Origin: Mycobacterium arosiense ATCC BAA-1401 = DSM 45069
Lineage (GTDB): Bacteria > Actinomycetota > Actinomycetes > Mycobacteriales > Mycobacteriaceae
Assembly: GCF_002086125.1 (NCBI RefSeq)
Contig: NZ_MVHG01000003.1
Coordinates: 62,001-126,000, forward strand
Direction: 5' to 3'
DNA: 64,000 nucleotides
Shown: one piece after another, positions 1-9,899 of the stretch
How the letters are laid out: every line of letters begins with the position of its first letter
Position numbering within the stretch: the first letter of the stretch is position 1
Position numbers and translations under genes: made by a program
The notes under the pieces: generated by a model
What the model saw: only the letters and a program-made list of their open reading frames with translations
Told to the model about the DNA's origin: nothing
Database searches by the model: none

Positions 1-1491
1 AAAGCTCGCGCAGAAGCGCTGTCCCGCGCCTTCCTCGACCAGGGGATCACCTTCTCGCTGTCGGGTCAGGAGCGCCCGTTTCCGCTGGACCTGGTGCCGC
101 GAGTCATCTCGCCCGCCGAGTGGGCCCGCCTGGAGCGCGGCATCACCCAGCGGGTCAAGGCGCTCGAGATGTACCTCGACGATATCTATGGTGACCAGGA
201 GATACTGAACGACGGGGTCATCCCGCGCCGCCTGGTCACGTCGTGCGAGCATTTCCATCGCCAGGCGATGGGCATCGCCCCGCCCAACGGCGTGCGGATC
301 CACGTCGCGGGCATCGACCTGATCCGCGACGACAAGGGCACCTGGCGGGTGCTCGAGGACAACCTGCGGTCACCGTCGGGTGTGTCCTACGTTATGGAGA
401 ACCGGCGCACCATGGCGCGGGTGTTCCCCAACCTGTTCGCCAGCCACCGGGTGCGCGCGGTCGACGACTACGCCTCGCACCTGCTGCGTGCGCTGCGCAA
501 CTCCGCGGCCACCAACGAAGCGGACCCGACGGTGGTGGTGCTGACCCCGGGCGTCTACAACTCGGCCTATTTCGAGCATTCGCTGCTGGCCCGCCAGATG
601 GGCGTCGAGCTGGTCGAGGGCCGCGACTTGTTCTGCCGCGACAACCAGGTCTACATGCGCACCACCGAGGGGGAGCGCCAGGTCGACGTCATTTATCGGC
701 GCATCGACGACGCCTTCCTGGACCCGCTGCAGTTCCGCGCCGATTCGGTGCTGGGGGTGGCCGGGCTGGTCAACGCCGCCCGCGCCGGCAATGTGTCGAT
801 CTCCAGCGCGATCGGCAACGGCGTCGGCGACGACAAACTCGTCTACACCTACGTGCCCACGATGATCGAGTACTACCTCGGGGAGAAGCCACTGCTGGCC
901 AACGTAAAGACGCTGCGCTGCTGGCTCGACGACGAGCGCGCAGAGGTGCTGGACCGCATCGACGAGTTGGTGCTCAAGCCGGTGGAGGGGTCGGGCGGCT
1001 ACGGCATCGTGTTCGGGCCGGAGGCATCGGAGAAAGAGTTGGCCGCCGCCGCCAAGAAGGTGCGCGAGGATCCACGGAGCTGGATCGCGCAGCCGATGAT
1101 GGAGCTGTCGACGGTGCCGACGCAGGTCGGCAACACGCTGGCGCCGCGCTACGTCGACCTGCGGCCGTTCGCGGTCAACGACGGCGACGACGTCTGGGTG
1201 CTGCCCGGCGGGCTGACCCGGGTGGCCCTGGTCGAGGGATCACGGGTGGTCAACTCCAGCCAGGGCGGCGGCTCCAAGGACACCTGGGTGCTGGCCTCGC
1301 GGGCGTCGGCCGGCGACCACGAGCTCGAGGCGGCGGAGGTGGTGCGCTCGTTGCCCACCTCCATGCCGGACCCGATGCTCGACGACGCCCCGCGATTGAC
1401 GTCTCAGCAGGCGCAGCCCACCGAACTGCCCCAGCGCGAGCAGCGCGAGCAACAACAACAGCAAAGGGCGGTGCACGATGTTGGCACGTAA
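1..1491 (+). CDS. Circularly permuted ATP-grasp protein (Rv2411c-like), 5' end outside window
   Basis: The reading frame is open from base 1, so the true start lies upstream; the GTG at 94 is internal to conserved sequence. The protein carries the ATP-grasp features of the DUF404/DUF407 type: a lysine/glutamate-rich nucleotide loop (LKPVEGSGGYGIVFGP, near 980-1020) and a C-terminal conserved stretch (QGGGSKDTWVL). Families of this type are thought to be peptide ligases, usually encoded with an alpha-E protein and a transglutaminase-like protease, as here. The C-terminus overlaps the next gene by 14 nt, suggesting translational coupling. The last 40 residues are Gln/Arg/Glu-rich low complexity. 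The specific substrate is unknown. Confidence 0.9.
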   Translation, partial: KARAEALSRAFLDQGITFSLSGQERPFPLDLVPRVISPAEWARLERGITQRVKALEMYLDDIYGDQEILNDGVIPRRLVTSCEHFHRQAMGIAPPNGVRIHVAGIDLIRDDKGTWRVLEDNLRSPSGVSYVMENRRTMARVFPNLFASHRVRAVDDYASHLLRALRNSAATNEADPTVVVLTPGVYNSAYFEHSLLARQMGVELVEGRDLFCRDNQVYMRTTEGERQVDVIYRRIDDAFLDPLQFRADSVLGVAGLVNAARAGNVSISSAIGNGVGDDKLVYTYVPTMIEYYLGEKPLLANVKTLRCWLDDERAEVLDRIDELVLKPVEGSGGYGIVFGPEASEKELAAAAKKVREDPRSWIAQPMMELSTVPTQVGNTLAPRYVDLRPFAVNDGDDVWVLPGGLTRVALVEGSRVVNSSQGGGSKDTWVLASRASAGDHELEAAEVVRSLPTSMPDPMLDDAPRLTSQQAQPTELPQREQREQQQQQRAVHDVGT

Positions 1492-2455
1492 CGCCGAGGC
1501 GCTTTACTGGATTGGCCGCTACGTCGAACGCGCCGACGACACCGCGCGCATCCTGGACGTGGCGCTGCACCAATTGCTCGAGGACTCCAGCGTCGACCCG
1601 GACCAGGCGTCGCGCCTGCTGCTCCGCGTGCTCGGTATCGATCCGCCGAGTCACGACCTGGACGTGTGGTCGCTGACCGATTTGGTGGCCTACAGCGCCA
1701 ACACCCAGGGCGGCTGCTCGATCGTCGACGCCATCACGTCGGCGCGCGAAAACGCCAAGTCGGCGCGCGAGGTGACCTCCAGTGAGATCTGGGAGTGCCT
1801 CAACACCACCTACCACGCCCTTCCCGAACGCGAGCGTGCCGCCAAACGCCTTGGGCCGCACGACTTTCTGTCGTTCATCGAGCGGCGGGCGGCGATGTTC
1901 GCCGGCCTGGCCGACTCGACGTTGTCCCGCGACGACGGCTACCGGTTCATGGTGCTGGGCCGGGCGATCGAACGGGTCGACATGACGGTGCGGCTCTTGC
2001 TGTCGCGGGTCGGCGACAGCGCCTCGTCCCCGGCCTGGGTGACGTTGCTGCGTTCGGCGGGGGCGCACGACACCTACCTGCGCACCTACCGCGGTGTGCT
2101 GGATGCCGGTCGAGTGGTCGAATTCATGTTGTTGGACAGGCTGTTTCCGCGTTCGGTGTTCTATTCGCTGCGACTGGCCGAACACAACCTCGACGAACTG
2201 GTCCACAACCGGCAGAGCCGGATCGGGGCCACCGCCGAGGCGCAGCGACTGCTCGGGCAGGCCCGCAGCGAACTGGAATTCGTCCAGCCCGGCGCGCTGC
2301 TGGAGTCGTTGGAGAGCCGCCTGGCGGGGCTGCAGCGCACCTGCCGCGACGTCGGAGAGGCGTTGGCGCTGCAGTACTTCCACGTGACGCCCTGGGTGGC
2401 GTGGTCGGACGCGGGCCAGCGCGCCCGGCTGGTCAGCAGGAAAGGGGACGGCTGA
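1478..2455 (+). CDS. Alpha-E domain protein (Rv2410c-like)
   Basis: 325 aa beginning MLARNAEALYWIGRYVERAD, the typical N-terminus of the alpha-E (DUF403) family, an all-helical domain that accompanies circularly permuted ATP-grasp proteins. The start ATG overlaps the upstream gene by 14 nt and the stop overlaps the downstream ATG by one base (TGATG), so the three genes form one translationally coupled unit. The family is thought to belong to a peptide-modifying or amide-bond system; no catalytic residues are assigned. Length is normal and there is no sign of damage. Confidence 0.9.
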   Translation: MLARNAEALYWIGRYVERADDTARILDVALHQLLEDSSVDPDQASRLLLRVLGIDPPSHDLDVWSLTDLVAYSANTQGGCSIVDAITSARENAKSAREVTSSEIWECLNTTYHALPERERAAKRLGPHDFLSFIERRAAMFAGLADSTLSRDDGYRFMVLGRAIERVDMTVRLLLSRVGDSASSPAWVTLLRSAGAHDTYLRTYRGVLDAGRVVEFMLLDRLFPRSVFYSLRLAEHNLDELVHNRQSRIGATAEAQRLLGQARSELEFVQPGALLESLESRLAGLQRTCRDVGEALALQYFHVTPWVAWSDAGQRARLVSRKGDG

Positions 2456-3294
2456 TGTGGCGGCTGCGCGTGGTGCACACCACGGGGTACGCCTACCAAT
2501 CCCCGGTGACCGCCTCTTACAACGAGGCCCGGTTGACGCCGCGATCGAACAGCCGGCAGAACGTCATCCTTAACCGCGTCGAAACCATCCCGGCGACCCG
2601 GTCCTACCGCTACATCGACTATTGGGGGACTGCGGTCACCGCATTCGACCTGCACGCACCACACACCGATCTCACGGTGATGTCGACGTCGGTCGTGGAA
2701 ACCGAGCGGGCCGAGCCACTCTCGACGGAGGCGGGCTGGAGCGATTTGCACTCCGAGGCGGTGATCGATCGCTACGACGACCTGCTTCGCCCCACCCAGC
2801 ACGCCCCGGCCAGCAAACGCGTGACGTCGGTCGGCAAGAAGATCAGCAAGACCCACAAGCCCGCCGAAGCCGTCGTGGCGGCGGCCAATTGGGTGCGGGA
2901 AGAACTGGAATACCTTCCGGGCACCACCAGCGTGCACTCGTCCGGGCTGGACGCGCTCAAAGCGGGCAGGGGCGTGTGCCAGGACTTCGTGCATTTGTCG
3001 CTGATGTTGTTGCGCAGCATGGGAATTCCGACGCACTACGTCTCGGGTTACCTGCATCCCAAGCGCGACGCCGTCGTGGGCGACACCGTCGACGGCCGAA
3101 GCCACGCCTGGATTGAGGCGTGGACGGGTGCCTGGTGGAGCTATGACCCCACCAACGACACCGAGATCACCGAGCAGTACGTCGGCGTGGGCGCGGGCCG
3201 CGACTACGCCGACGTTTCCCCGCTGAAGGGCATCTACTCCGGGGAGGGCGCCACCGACCTCGACGTGATCGTGGAGGTGACCCGGCTCGCCTAG
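2455..3294 (+). CDS. Transglutaminase-like cysteine protease (Rv2409c-like)
   Basis: 279 aa starting MWRLRVVHTTGYAYQSPV, the N-terminal beta domain usual in bacterial transglutaminase-like proteins. The catalytic triad is visible: Cys in GVCQDFVHL, His in RSHAWIEAW and Asp in DPTND. The ATG shares its A with the stop of the alpha-E gene. The long open frame upstream of this ATG is a shadow of that gene. Proteins of this family beside ATP-grasp/alpha-E partners are inferred to cleave or transfer peptide amides; the substrate is unknown. Confidence 0.92.
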   Translation: MWRLRVVHTTGYAYQSPVTASYNEARLTPRSNSRQNVILNRVETIPATRSYRYIDYWGTAVTAFDLHAPHTDLTVMSTSVVETERAEPLSTEAGWSDLHSEAVIDRYDDLLRPTQHAPASKRVTSVGKKISKTHKPAEAVVAAANWVREELEYLPGTTSVHSSGLDALKAGRGVCQDFVHLSLMLLRSMGIPTHYVSGYLHPKRDAVVGDTVDGRSHAWIEAWTGAWWSYDPTNDTEITEQYVGVGAGRDYADVSPLKGIYSGEGATDLDVIVEVTRLA

Positions 3295-3334
3295 CCCGGG
3301 ATGGATCCGCCGACGCAGGGTTACCGTTGCAGCG

Positions 3335-4039
3335 ATGAACGATTCGGCCGAAGGCGCGCCGCGGCTCGCCGCGAAGCCGCCCGGGCGGGGCGGTTCCGCC
3401 CTGGCGGTGCTGGCGGTGCTGTGCATCGGGCTCCTCGTCGGCGGCATCGCCATCGGCGTCGCGGTGGGCGGTGTCATGCCGTTGCCCTACGGCCCGGCGG
3501 GCGCCGTCACCGCCTACGTTCGCGCCCAGCCGACCGCCGTGCGCATCATCGCCGTTGCGACGTTCGCGTCGTCGGTGCCGCTGGCGCTGTACGCGGCGAC
3601 CGCCGGCGCCCGGCTGCGGCAACTCGGGGCGAAGTCCGGCGCGGTCGCAATGACTGGCGGCACCTTGGCCGCCGGTGCGCTCGGCCTGGCGGGATTGCTG
3701 GGTTGGGCGTTGTCGATGCCGGATGTCGCCGCGAACGCGGCGGTGGTCCGGGCGCTCTACGCGTTGGTCTTTCTCACCGGCGGCCCGGGCCACATCGTGG
3801 CGCTGGGCCTGCTGGTCGGCGGGATCGCGGCGCCGGGTCTCACGCGCGCGTTGCTGCCGGGGCCGGTCGCGCGGATGGGTCTGGCGACGGCTGTCCTCGC
3901 CGAATTGGCGACCGCGGTGCTGATCTGGCCGGCGCTGGGCGTCATCCTGCCGATCGCCCGGGTCCTGGCACTGACCTGGTTGATGGTGGCGGGCGTGGTC
4001 CTACCCGGCGCGGCACAACGAAATTCGGCGGCCGGCTGA
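3335..4039 (+). CDS. Hypothetical multi-pass membrane protein
   Basis: 234 aa. A short charged cytoplasmic N-terminus (MNDSAEGAPRLAAKPPGRGG) is followed by about five or six hydrophobic segments rich in Ala, Leu, Val and Gly, with short basic loops such as ARLRQLG. The start ATG lies 40 nt after the transglutaminase-like gene, so it may be cotranscribed. In M. tuberculosis the matching place holds a PE gene, so this is a lineage difference. I do not recognise a family and assign no function. Confidence 0.7.
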   Translation: MNDSAEGAPRLAAKPPGRGGSALAVLAVLCIGLLVGGIAIGVAVGGVMPLPYGPAGAVTAYVRAQPTAVRIIAVATFASSVPLALYAATAGARLRQLGAKSGAVAMTGGTLAAGALGLAGLLGWALSMPDVAANAAVVRALYALVFLTGGPGHIVALGLLVGGIAAPGLTRALLPGPVARMGLATAVLAELATAVLIWPALGVILPIARVLALTWLMVAGVVLPGAAQRNSAAG

Positions 4040-4056
4040 GCGGGCGCGGACGGCCG

Positions 4057-4899
4057 TCAGGAGGACGCGTCGATCTGAACGCGGTGCAGGTCGTCACCGA
4101 GTTCGACGCGCCCACCGAACCGCGTGGCCGCCAAGGCCCGCCACTGCTCCTCCTGCCCGGGCACCAGTGCCGGCACGTAGTGCGTCAAGACCAGGGTGCC
4201 CACTTTCGCCCGGGCCGCGGTCGCCGCCGCTTCCTCCACCGACGAGTGGTAGTCGCAGATGTCCAGCAACCGCCGCTGCGGGATGGTGGCGACGATGTCC
4301 TTGCGGATCACGGTGTGCACCAACGCGCCCGCCCCCGCCGCCAGTTCGTCCAGGCCCGCGCACGGGACAGTGTCGCCGGCGAGGACCACCGAGGCGCCCT
4401 GGTATTCGACGCGAAAGCCGATGGTCGGCGCCACCGGCCGATGGTCGGTGGGGGCGACTCGGATGGCTACGCCGTCGCGGTCCCAGACGGCGCCTTCGGT
4501 GTATTCGTGGACATCCACCGCCGGCGGCTCGTTGATGTCGGCGTGATGGGCGATCCGGTAGCCGATGTCGTGGCGGAAGGCGTTCAGCGTCGCCGCGACC
4601 GCCTCGGCGGTGCCGGGCGGCCCGATGATCGGCAGCGGCGCGGGGTCGGGTGTGAAGGTGCTGATCCACCGGGTGATGAGCACGTCGCCCAAGTCGCCGA
4701 TGTGGTCGCTGTGCAAATGGGTCAGCAGCAACGCCGATAACCCGGCGGCGCCCACCCCGACCGCGGCCGCGCGCTGCAGCACGCCGCGCCCGCAATCCAC
4801 CAGCAATATCTGCCCGCCGGCCCGCACCAGAGTTGACGGCCCGGCGCGGTTCGGATCGGGGATAGGGCTTCCGGTTCCCAGCAGCGTGACCTCGATCAT
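4057..4899 (-). CDS. Metallo-beta-lactamase-fold hydrolase, ribonuclease Z-like (Rv2407-like)
   Basis: 280 aa with the start set at the ATG at 4899 ([22 protein letters not shown]), because the earlier in-frame start adds 25 non-conserved residues. The zinc-binding motif HLHSDHIGD is present, followed by the later metal ligands in VLAGDT and LTHYVP. This family includes tRNase Z (tRNA 3' maturation) and related phosphodiesterases. The N-terminal LGTGSPIP and the HxHxDH motif fit the RNase Z/arylsulfatase-like branch. True tRNA processing activity is not provable from sequence. Confidence 0.88.
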   Translation of the reverse strand: MIEVTLLGTGSPIPDPNRAGPSTLVRAGGQILLVDCGRGVLQRAAAVGVGAAGLSALLLTHLHSDHIGDLGDVLITRWISTFTPDPAPLPIIGPPGTAEAVAATLNAFRHDIGYRIAHHADINEPPAVDVHEYTEGAVWDRDGVAIRVAPTDHRPVAPTIGFRVEYQGASVVLAGDTVPCAGLDELAAGAGALVHTVIRKDIVATIPQRRLLDICDYHSSVEEAAATAARAKVGTLVLTHYVPALVPGQEEQWRALAATRFGGRVELGDDLHRVQIDASS

Positions 4900-5063
4900 G
4901 GCCCTATCTTGCAAAACCACGGCGTCCGCAGTGGCGCAATCGCTCGATCCGCGCGGGCTGCACCGGTAGGACACGAGATTGCAGGTTCTTGTAGTGGCTT
5001 TTGCGCCGCGCCAGGAAGCCGTAGCCTGGTGTGAAGCGGATCACAACCCAGCTGGAGGCTTCG

Positions 5064-5492
5064 ATGCGGATAGCGGACGTCCTGCGGAACAAGGGCGCGG
5101 CGGTGGTGACCATCAACCCCGACGCGACCGTTCGCGAACTGCTCGCAGGGCTGAGCGAGCAGAACATCGGCGCCATGGTGGTGGTCGGCGACGAGGGTGT
5201 GGTCGGCATCGTGTCGGAGCGCGACGTCGTGCGCCAGCTACATACGCATGGCGCCAGCGTGCTGTCTCGCCCGGTGTCCAAGATCATGACGTCCATGCTC
5301 GCGACGTGCTCGAAGACCGACGAGGTTGACGCCATCAGCGTGTTGATGACCAAGAATCGGGTGCGGCACGTGCCCGTGCTGGACGGCAAGAAGCTGATCG
5401 GGATCGTCAGCATCGGTGACGTGGTGAAGACCCGGATGGAAGAACTCGAGGCCGAGCAGCGACAGTTGCAGTCCTACATCACTCAGGGCTGA
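5064..5492 (+). CDS. CBS-domain pair protein (Rv2406c-like)
   Basis: 142 aa made of two CBS domains (roughly residues 5-60 and 75-130), with the repeated pattern VVGDEGVVGIVSERDVVR and PVLDGKKLIGIVSIGDVVK. The start is ATG 5064, not GTG 5031, because a GGAGG ribosome site at 5054-5058 sits five bases before it. CBS pairs bind adenosine nucleotides or similar ligands and usually act as regulatory sensors. The gene stands alone between two minus-strand genes. Confidence 0.9.
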   Translation: MRIADVLRNKGAAVVTINPDATVRELLAGLSEQNIGAMVVVGDEGVVGIVSERDVVRQLHTHGASVLSRPVSKIMTSMLATCSKTDEVDAISVLMTKNRVRHVPVLDGKKLIGIVSIGDVVKTRMEELEAEQRQLQSYITQG

Positions 5493-5532
5493 GCGGCCGG
5501 CTCCGCTCGCTCGGCGGACGCGCGAGACGGAT

Positions 5533-6135
5533 TCAGCGCCAGGAGTAGTCGGCGCGCAGCCGGGCGGCCACCACGTCGAAAATCTCACGATCCAGGATGG
5601 CGCCCTCGCGCCGGATGCCTTCCTCGGGCACGTCGAGCACCCGGTCCAGCCGCACCCAGCTTTGCCTGCTCTCGTAATCCCAAGAGCCGGAACCGATTCC
5701 AACCCAGTCGGGGTCGGCGGCGTGGCGCTGCTGGCTGGACACCATCAACGCCAACAGGACGCTGCGGTCCCGGCCCACAATCAGGACGGGCCGGTCCTTG
5801 CCCCGGGTGGGGTCGTCCTCGTAGACCACCCACGTCCAGACGATCTCACCGGAATCGGCCCGACCGTCCAGGCTCGGCGCGTACACCAGCTTGCGGGCCC
5901 GCTGCGCGGTCGGAAGGCTGCCACTGGTCACCGGCCGGCCGGCGACGGGCGCCTCGGGAGGTGAGGGCGTCACCGCGGCGATGACGTTCGCCGTGATTCT
6001 CACGGCCTGCTGCAGCTCGCGCAGCACGGTCTGGGAATTCTGCACGGTCCGAACCAGGCGCGGAGCGCCGGTGAACACCAAATTCTCCGCGAACCGCTGG
6101 AACGTCTTCCACTGGGATTTCCGGGGAGACGACAT
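5533..6135 (-). CDS. PemK/MazF-like domain protein (Rv2405-like)
   Basis: 200 aa. The N-terminal third (MSSPRKSQWKTFQRFAENL...) is helical and charged. The C-terminal part from about residue 95 (GEIVWTWVVYEDDPTRGKDRPVLIVGR) has the typical opening beta-strand and RPVLIV motif of the PemK/MazF fold. MazF proteins are endoribonuclease toxins, but no antitoxin gene lies next to this one and the gene sits in a conserved housekeeping context, so a toxin role is doubtful. It diverges from lepA with 28 nt between the start codons. Confidence 0.85.
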   Translation of the reverse strand: MSSPRKSQWKTFQRFAENLVFTGAPRLVRTVQNSQTVLRELQQAVRITANVIAAVTPSPPEAPVAGRPVTSGSLPTAQRARKLVYAPSLDGRADSGEIVWTWVVYEDDPTRGKDRPVLIVGRDRSVLLALMVSSQQRHAADPDWVGIGSGSWDYESRQSWVRLDRVLDVPEEGIRREGAILDREIFDVVAARLRADYSWR

Positions 6136-6163
6136 ATTCGCAGCATAGACGCGAGCGGCGGGG

Positions 6164-8125
6164 GTGCGACTGTGTCCAAGTAGGTCCCAGCGGCCCTGTC
6201 TGGATACGCTGAACTCACCCGCGAACCGCGCCGGAAACGGCCGCGCAGCGGCCCGTCAAGCTCGCACGCACCAGGAGATCCCCATCAGCAGTTTCGCCGA
6301 CAAGACCTTCACTGCGGCGGCGCAGATCCGGAACTTCTGCATCATCGCCCACATCGACCACGGGAAGTCCACGCTGGCCGACCGGATGCTCCAGCTCACC
6401 GGCGTCGTCGACGAGCGGTCCATGCGCGCGCAGTACCTGGACCGGATGGACATCGAGCGCGAGCGCGGGATCACCATCAAGGCTCAAAACGTCCGGTTGC
6501 CCTGGAAGGTCGGTGACGAGGAGTATGTACTGCACCTGATCGACACCCCGGGCCACGTCGACTTCACCTACGAGGTGTCGCGCGCGCTGGAGGCGTGCGA
6601 GGGCGCGGTGCTGCTGGTGGACGCCGCCCAGGGCATCGAGGCGCAGACCCTGGCCAATCTCTATCTGGCCCTCGACCGTGACCTGCACATCATCCCGGTG
6701 CTGAACAAGATCGACCTGCCCGCCGCCGACCCGGACCACCACGCGGCCGAGATCGCCCACATCATCGGCTGCGAGCCGGGCGACGTGCTGCGGGTTTCCG
6801 GCAAGACCGGAGACGGCGTCGCCGACCTGCTCGACCACGTGGTGCGCGAGGTGCCGCCCCCGCAGGGCCACGCCGACGCGCCGCTGCGGGCGATGATCTT
6901 CGACTCCGTCTACGACATCTACCGCGGAGTGGTGACCTACGTGCGCGTGGTCGACGGCAAGATCACCCCGCGCGAACGCATCGCGATGATGTCCACCGGC
7001 GCCACCCACGAACTGCTCGAGGTCGGCATCGTCTCGCCCGAGCCGAAGGCCAGCGACGGCCTGGGCGTGGGCGAGGTGGGCTACCTGATCACCGGCGTCA
7101 AGGACGTCCGCCAATCCAAGGTGGGGGACACCGTGACGACGGCCCGCCACGGCGCCGCCGAAGCGCTGACCGGATACCGCGAGCCGAAGCCGATGGTCTA
7201 CTCCGGCCTGTATCCGGTGGACGGCTCCGACTACCCGGATCTGCGCGACGCCCTGGACAGGTTGCAGCTCAACGACGCGGCCCTGACCTACGAGCCGGAG
7301 ACGTCGGTGGCGCTGGGCTTCGGATTCCGTTGCGGCTTCTTGGGTTTGCTGCACATGGAGATCACCCGCGAACGCCTGGAGCGAGAGTTCAACCTGGACC
7401 TGATCTCGACGTCGCCCAACGTCGTCTATCGGGTGAGCAAGGAGGACAACACCGAGATCCGGGTGACCAACCCGTCGGACTGGCCGGACGGCAAGATCCG
7501 CGAGGTCTACGAGCCGGTGGTCAAGACCACCATCATCGCGCCGAGCGAATTCATCGGCACCATCATGGAATTGTGTCAGTCGCGCCGCGGCGAGCTGGGC
7601 GGCATGGATTACCTGTCACCGCAACGCGTCGAGCTGCGCTACACCATGCCGCTGGGTGAGATCATCTTCGACTTCTTCGATTCGCTGAAGTCACGCACCC
7701 GCGGTTACGCCAGCCTCGACTACGAGGAGGCCGGCGAGCAGGAGGCGCAACTGGTCAAGGTCGACATCCTGCTGCAGGGCGAGGCGGTGGACGCGTTCAG
7801 CGCGATCGTGCACAAGGATTCGGCGTTCGCCTACGGCAACAAGATGACCACCAAGCTCAAAGAGCTGATTCCGCGCCAGCAGTTCGAGGTGCCCGTCCAG
7901 GCGGCCATTGGGTCGAAAATCATTGCGCGCGAGAACATTCGCGCGATCCGCAAGGACGTGTTGTCCAAGTGCTACGGCGGCGACATCACGCGTAAACGCA
8001 AACTTCTCGAAAAGCAGAAGGAAGGCAAGAAGCGGATGAAGACCATCGGGCGGGTCGATGTGCCGCAGGAGGCGTTCGTCGCGGCGCTGTCCGCCGACGC
8101 CGCGGGGGACAAGGGCAAGAAATAG
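6164..8125 (+). CDS. lepA: Elongation factor 4 (LepA)
   Basis: Up to 653 aa. Translational GTPase with the P-loop AHIDHGKST, the switch I segment [10 protein letters not shown], switch [10 protein letters not shown] and the NKIDLP specificity motif, followed by EF-G-like domains and the LepA C-terminal domain ending in [20 protein letters not shown]. LepA acts on stalled ribosomes. The GTG start at 6164 gives a poorly conserved N-terminal extension of about 40 residues before [13 protein letters not shown]. This resembles the annotated M. tuberculosis protein in length, but a downstream start is possible. lppR follows after two bases. Confidence 0.95.
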   Translation: MRLCPSRSQRPCLDTLNSPANRAGNGRAAARQARTHQEIPISSFADKTFTAAAQIRNFCIIAHIDHGKSTLADRMLQLTGVVDERSMRAQYLDRMDIERERGITIKAQNVRLPWKVGDEEYVLHLIDTPGHVDFTYEVSRALEACEGAVLLVDAAQGIEAQTLANLYLALDRDLHIIPVLNKIDLPAADPDHHAAEIAHIIGCEPGDVLRVSGKTGDGVADLLDHVVREVPPPQGHADAPLRAMIFDSVYDIYRGVVTYVRVVDGKITPRERIAMMSTGATHELLEVGIVSPEPKASDGLGVGEVGYLITGVKDVRQSKVGDTVTTARHGAAEALTGYREPKPMVYSGLYPVDGSDYPDLRDALDRLQLNDAALTYEPETSVALGFGFRCGFLGLLHMEITRERLEREFNLDLISTSPNVVYRVSKEDNTEIRVTNPSDWPDGKIREVYEPVVKTTIIAPSEFIGTIMELCQSRRGELGGMDYLSPQRVELRYTMPLGEIIFDFFDSLKSRTRGYASLDYEEAGEQEAQLVKVDILLQGEAVDAFSAIVHKDSAFAYGNKMTTKLKELIPRQQFEVPVQAAIGSKIIARENIRAIRKDVLSKCYGGDITRKRKLLEKQKEGKKRMKTIGRVDVPQEAFVAALSADAAGDKGKK

Positions 8126-8127
8126 CC

Positions 8128-8886
8128 ATGCGGATTCGGGGGCTGTCGACGGCGCTGATGGCGGTCGCCGTGCTGGCGACGGGCTGCGGTGGGGTGGTGG
8201 CGGGCACGGCGAAGCCGGCGCCGAACCTGAAGCCGCGACCGCTCAGCGGCCCGACGGTCAAGCAGGTGCTGCTCGACGGCCCGACGCTGTCGCGGATGCT
8301 CAATCAGACCTTCGTTTCGCGGGATCCGGCCGAATTCGGCGGGCCGGAAAGGCTTTATCAGGTCCAACGGACGATGTCGCAGTCCGGGTGCCTGGGCGTG
8401 ACGGCGATGCTACAGCAGGGCGTGTACCGCTCCGCCGACGTGAAAGACGTTGCGTCCGAGTCGTGGTGGAACAACGGCGAACCGGCGCAGGTGATCGTGG
8501 TCGAGGAGGGCGTCGTCACGCTCCCGTCGCCCGCGCAGGCGCAGGCGCTGTTCGCGCAGTTCTCCCAGCAGTGGCAGCAGTGCAACGGCATGACGACGTC
8601 GGAACAGTCCGGCCCGATCAGCACGACAAACGTCATCAGCGACGTCCGCGTCACGGATTCCACCATCGCCGCGACCAAAACCGCGACATCGATACTGCCC
8701 AACATGCCGCCCCTGCGGCCCACCCCACAGGCGCGCGCCATCGGCGTCCGGTCGAACTGCCTCGTCGAAGTCCAAGTGGTGTTCTTCGGCGGGCGACGGT
8801 CGTCGGATCCCGGCTCGGCCGACATCAACACCAGCGCCATCGACGTTGCGCACGCCCTGATGGACAGGGTGAGCGCCCTGGGCTGA
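8128..8886 (+). CDS. lppR: Lipoprotein LppR, PknH-sensor-like domain (Rv2403c-like)
   Basis: 252 aa with a signal peptide ending in the lipobox VLATGC, so the mature protein should be lipidated and attached to the outer face of the membrane. The body resembles the PknH-like extracellular sensor domain: an LSGPTVKQVLLDGPTLSRML opening and conserved Cys in SGCLGVTAML, QCNG and NCLVEVQV, likely to form disulfides. The ligand is unknown. It begins 2 nt after lepA and has a tandem paralogue downstream. Confidence 0.88.
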   Translation: MRIRGLSTALMAVAVLATGCGGVVAGTAKPAPNLKPRPLSGPTVKQVLLDGPTLSRMLNQTFVSRDPAEFGGPERLYQVQRTMSQSGCLGVTAMLQQGVYRSADVKDVASESWWNNGEPAQVIVVEEGVVTLPSPAQAQALFAQFSQQWQQCNGMTTSEQSGPISTTNVISDVRVTDSTIAATKTATSILPNMPPLRPTPQARAIGVRSNCLVEVQVVFFGGRRSSDPGSADINTSAIDVAHALMDRVSALG

Positions 8887-9068
8887 CGCCGCGAAGGGCA
8901 GGTCCGCTTCGCCGGGCGCCACCGCCCGAACCTGAGACTCACCTGACGTTGCGCTGTGTGCTCGGTGTGGCACGTGGTGTCCACCCCGCCCGCGACCGTA
9001 ATCTGCTGGTCAAAGCGGTTGGAAGCGGCGTAGATCGACGGACCGGGGGAGGCGCGGTAACAAGTGTG

Positions 9069-9839
9069 ATGACCGGTACGACAACGCCCCGGTGCGTCGG
9101 CGCCCTGCTGGTCATCGTAGTGCTGGCCTCGGGTTGCTCCGTGGCGGTCGACGGCACGGCGCGGCCGGTGCCCGGCGCGGCACCGCGGTCGCTCAGTGGG
9201 CCGACCATCAAGCGGGTGCTGCTCGGCAAGAGTGCACTGTCGCGAATTGTGAGGCAGCCCTTAACTATTGATCCCGGATTTCCCCCGACTATCGCGGGCC
9301 CCGAATCGTTGCAGGGCGACAGAGCCGCGTCGCCCGACGACTGCATCGGAGTCGCGGTGATGCTGCAGCAAAGCGCCTACCGTCACCAAAAGGTCAGAGA
9401 CGTCGCGCAGGAGACGTGGCGGCCCGAATCCTTGGCCGCCGCCGTAATCCGCGTCCAAGAGGCGGTGGTCGACGTTCCGACGCCCGCCGACGCTCAGGCG
9501 CTGTTCGTGACGTTCGCTCGGCAGTGGCAACGATGTCAGGGCAAGACGGTTGCCCTGACTGGTGGCCCGTTCAGGCTGAAGGCGAAGGTGGACGGCGTGC
9601 AAGTCGCCGCTTCGGTTCTCGCGGCGACGACATCGATCGAGCTCGATTCGCCGAACCCGCTTCTCGAGGATTCGCTGCCGGCCGGCCGGGCCATCGGTGT
9701 GCGGGACAATTGCCTCGTCGAAGTCGAGGTCGATTTTGCGAGCACACCCACTCCGGCGCTGCGGCGACCAGACGAGGTCGACGCCAGCGCGCTCGACATC
9801 GCGCAAGTCATGCGGGACAAAGTCGGCGCCTTGCGCTAG
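9069..9839 (+). CDS. Second LppR-like lipoprotein (tandem paralogue)
   Basis: 256 aa from ATG 9069 (a GTG at 9066 is equally possible). The signal peptide ends in the lipobox VLASGC. It shares with LppR the blocks RSLSGPTIKRVLLGKSALSRI, DDCIGVAVMLQQSAYRHQKVRDVAQETW and NCLVEVEVDF, so the two arose by local duplication. It probably has an extracellular sensor-like domain with conserved cysteines. Its stop codon lies inside an 18-bp tandem repeat. No function is known. Confidence 0.85.
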   Translation: MTGTTTPRCVGALLVIVVLASGCSVAVDGTARPVPGAAPRSLSGPTIKRVLLGKSALSRIVRQPLTIDPGFPPTIAGPESLQGDRAASPDDCIGVAVMLQQSAYRHQKVRDVAQETWRPESLAAAVIRVQEAVVDVPTPADAQALFVTFARQWQRCQGKTVALTGGPFRLKAKVDGVQVAASVLAATTSIELDSPNPLLEDSLPAGRAIGVRDNCLVEVEVDFASTPTPALRRPDEVDASALDIAQVMRDKVGALR

Positions 9840-9894
9840 GCGCTTGCCTCGCGCTGGGCGCTTGCCTTGCGCTGGGCGCTTGCCTTGCGCCGCA
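9827..9894. repeat. 18-bp direct tandem repeat, about 3.8 copies
   Basis: Consensus unit CGCTTGCCTTGCGCTGGG. Full units lie at 9841-9858 and 9859-9876, with a partial, diverging copy at 9877-9894 and a 14-nt partial copy at 9827-9840. The first partial copy covers the end of the second lppR-like gene, whose TAG stop is a G-to-A variant of the unit (CTAGG versus CTGGG). The repeat ends just before the stop codon of the convergent trehalase gene. Confidence 0.85.
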
Positions 9895-9899
9895 ATCCC

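Noticed and set aside
1250-2383. 377-codon open frame antisense to the alpha-E gene
   Set aside because: GC-rich shadow of a clearly recognisable gene; Arg/Gln/Gly-rich with no domain or ribosome site.
5533-6135. Calling the PemK/MazF-like gene a toxin-antitoxin system
   Set aside because: No antitoxin gene adjoins it, and the position is conserved housekeeping context.
6215-7354. 379-codon open frame antisense to lepA
   Set aside because: lepA is unambiguous on the other strand; composition is typical of a mirrored high-GC frame.
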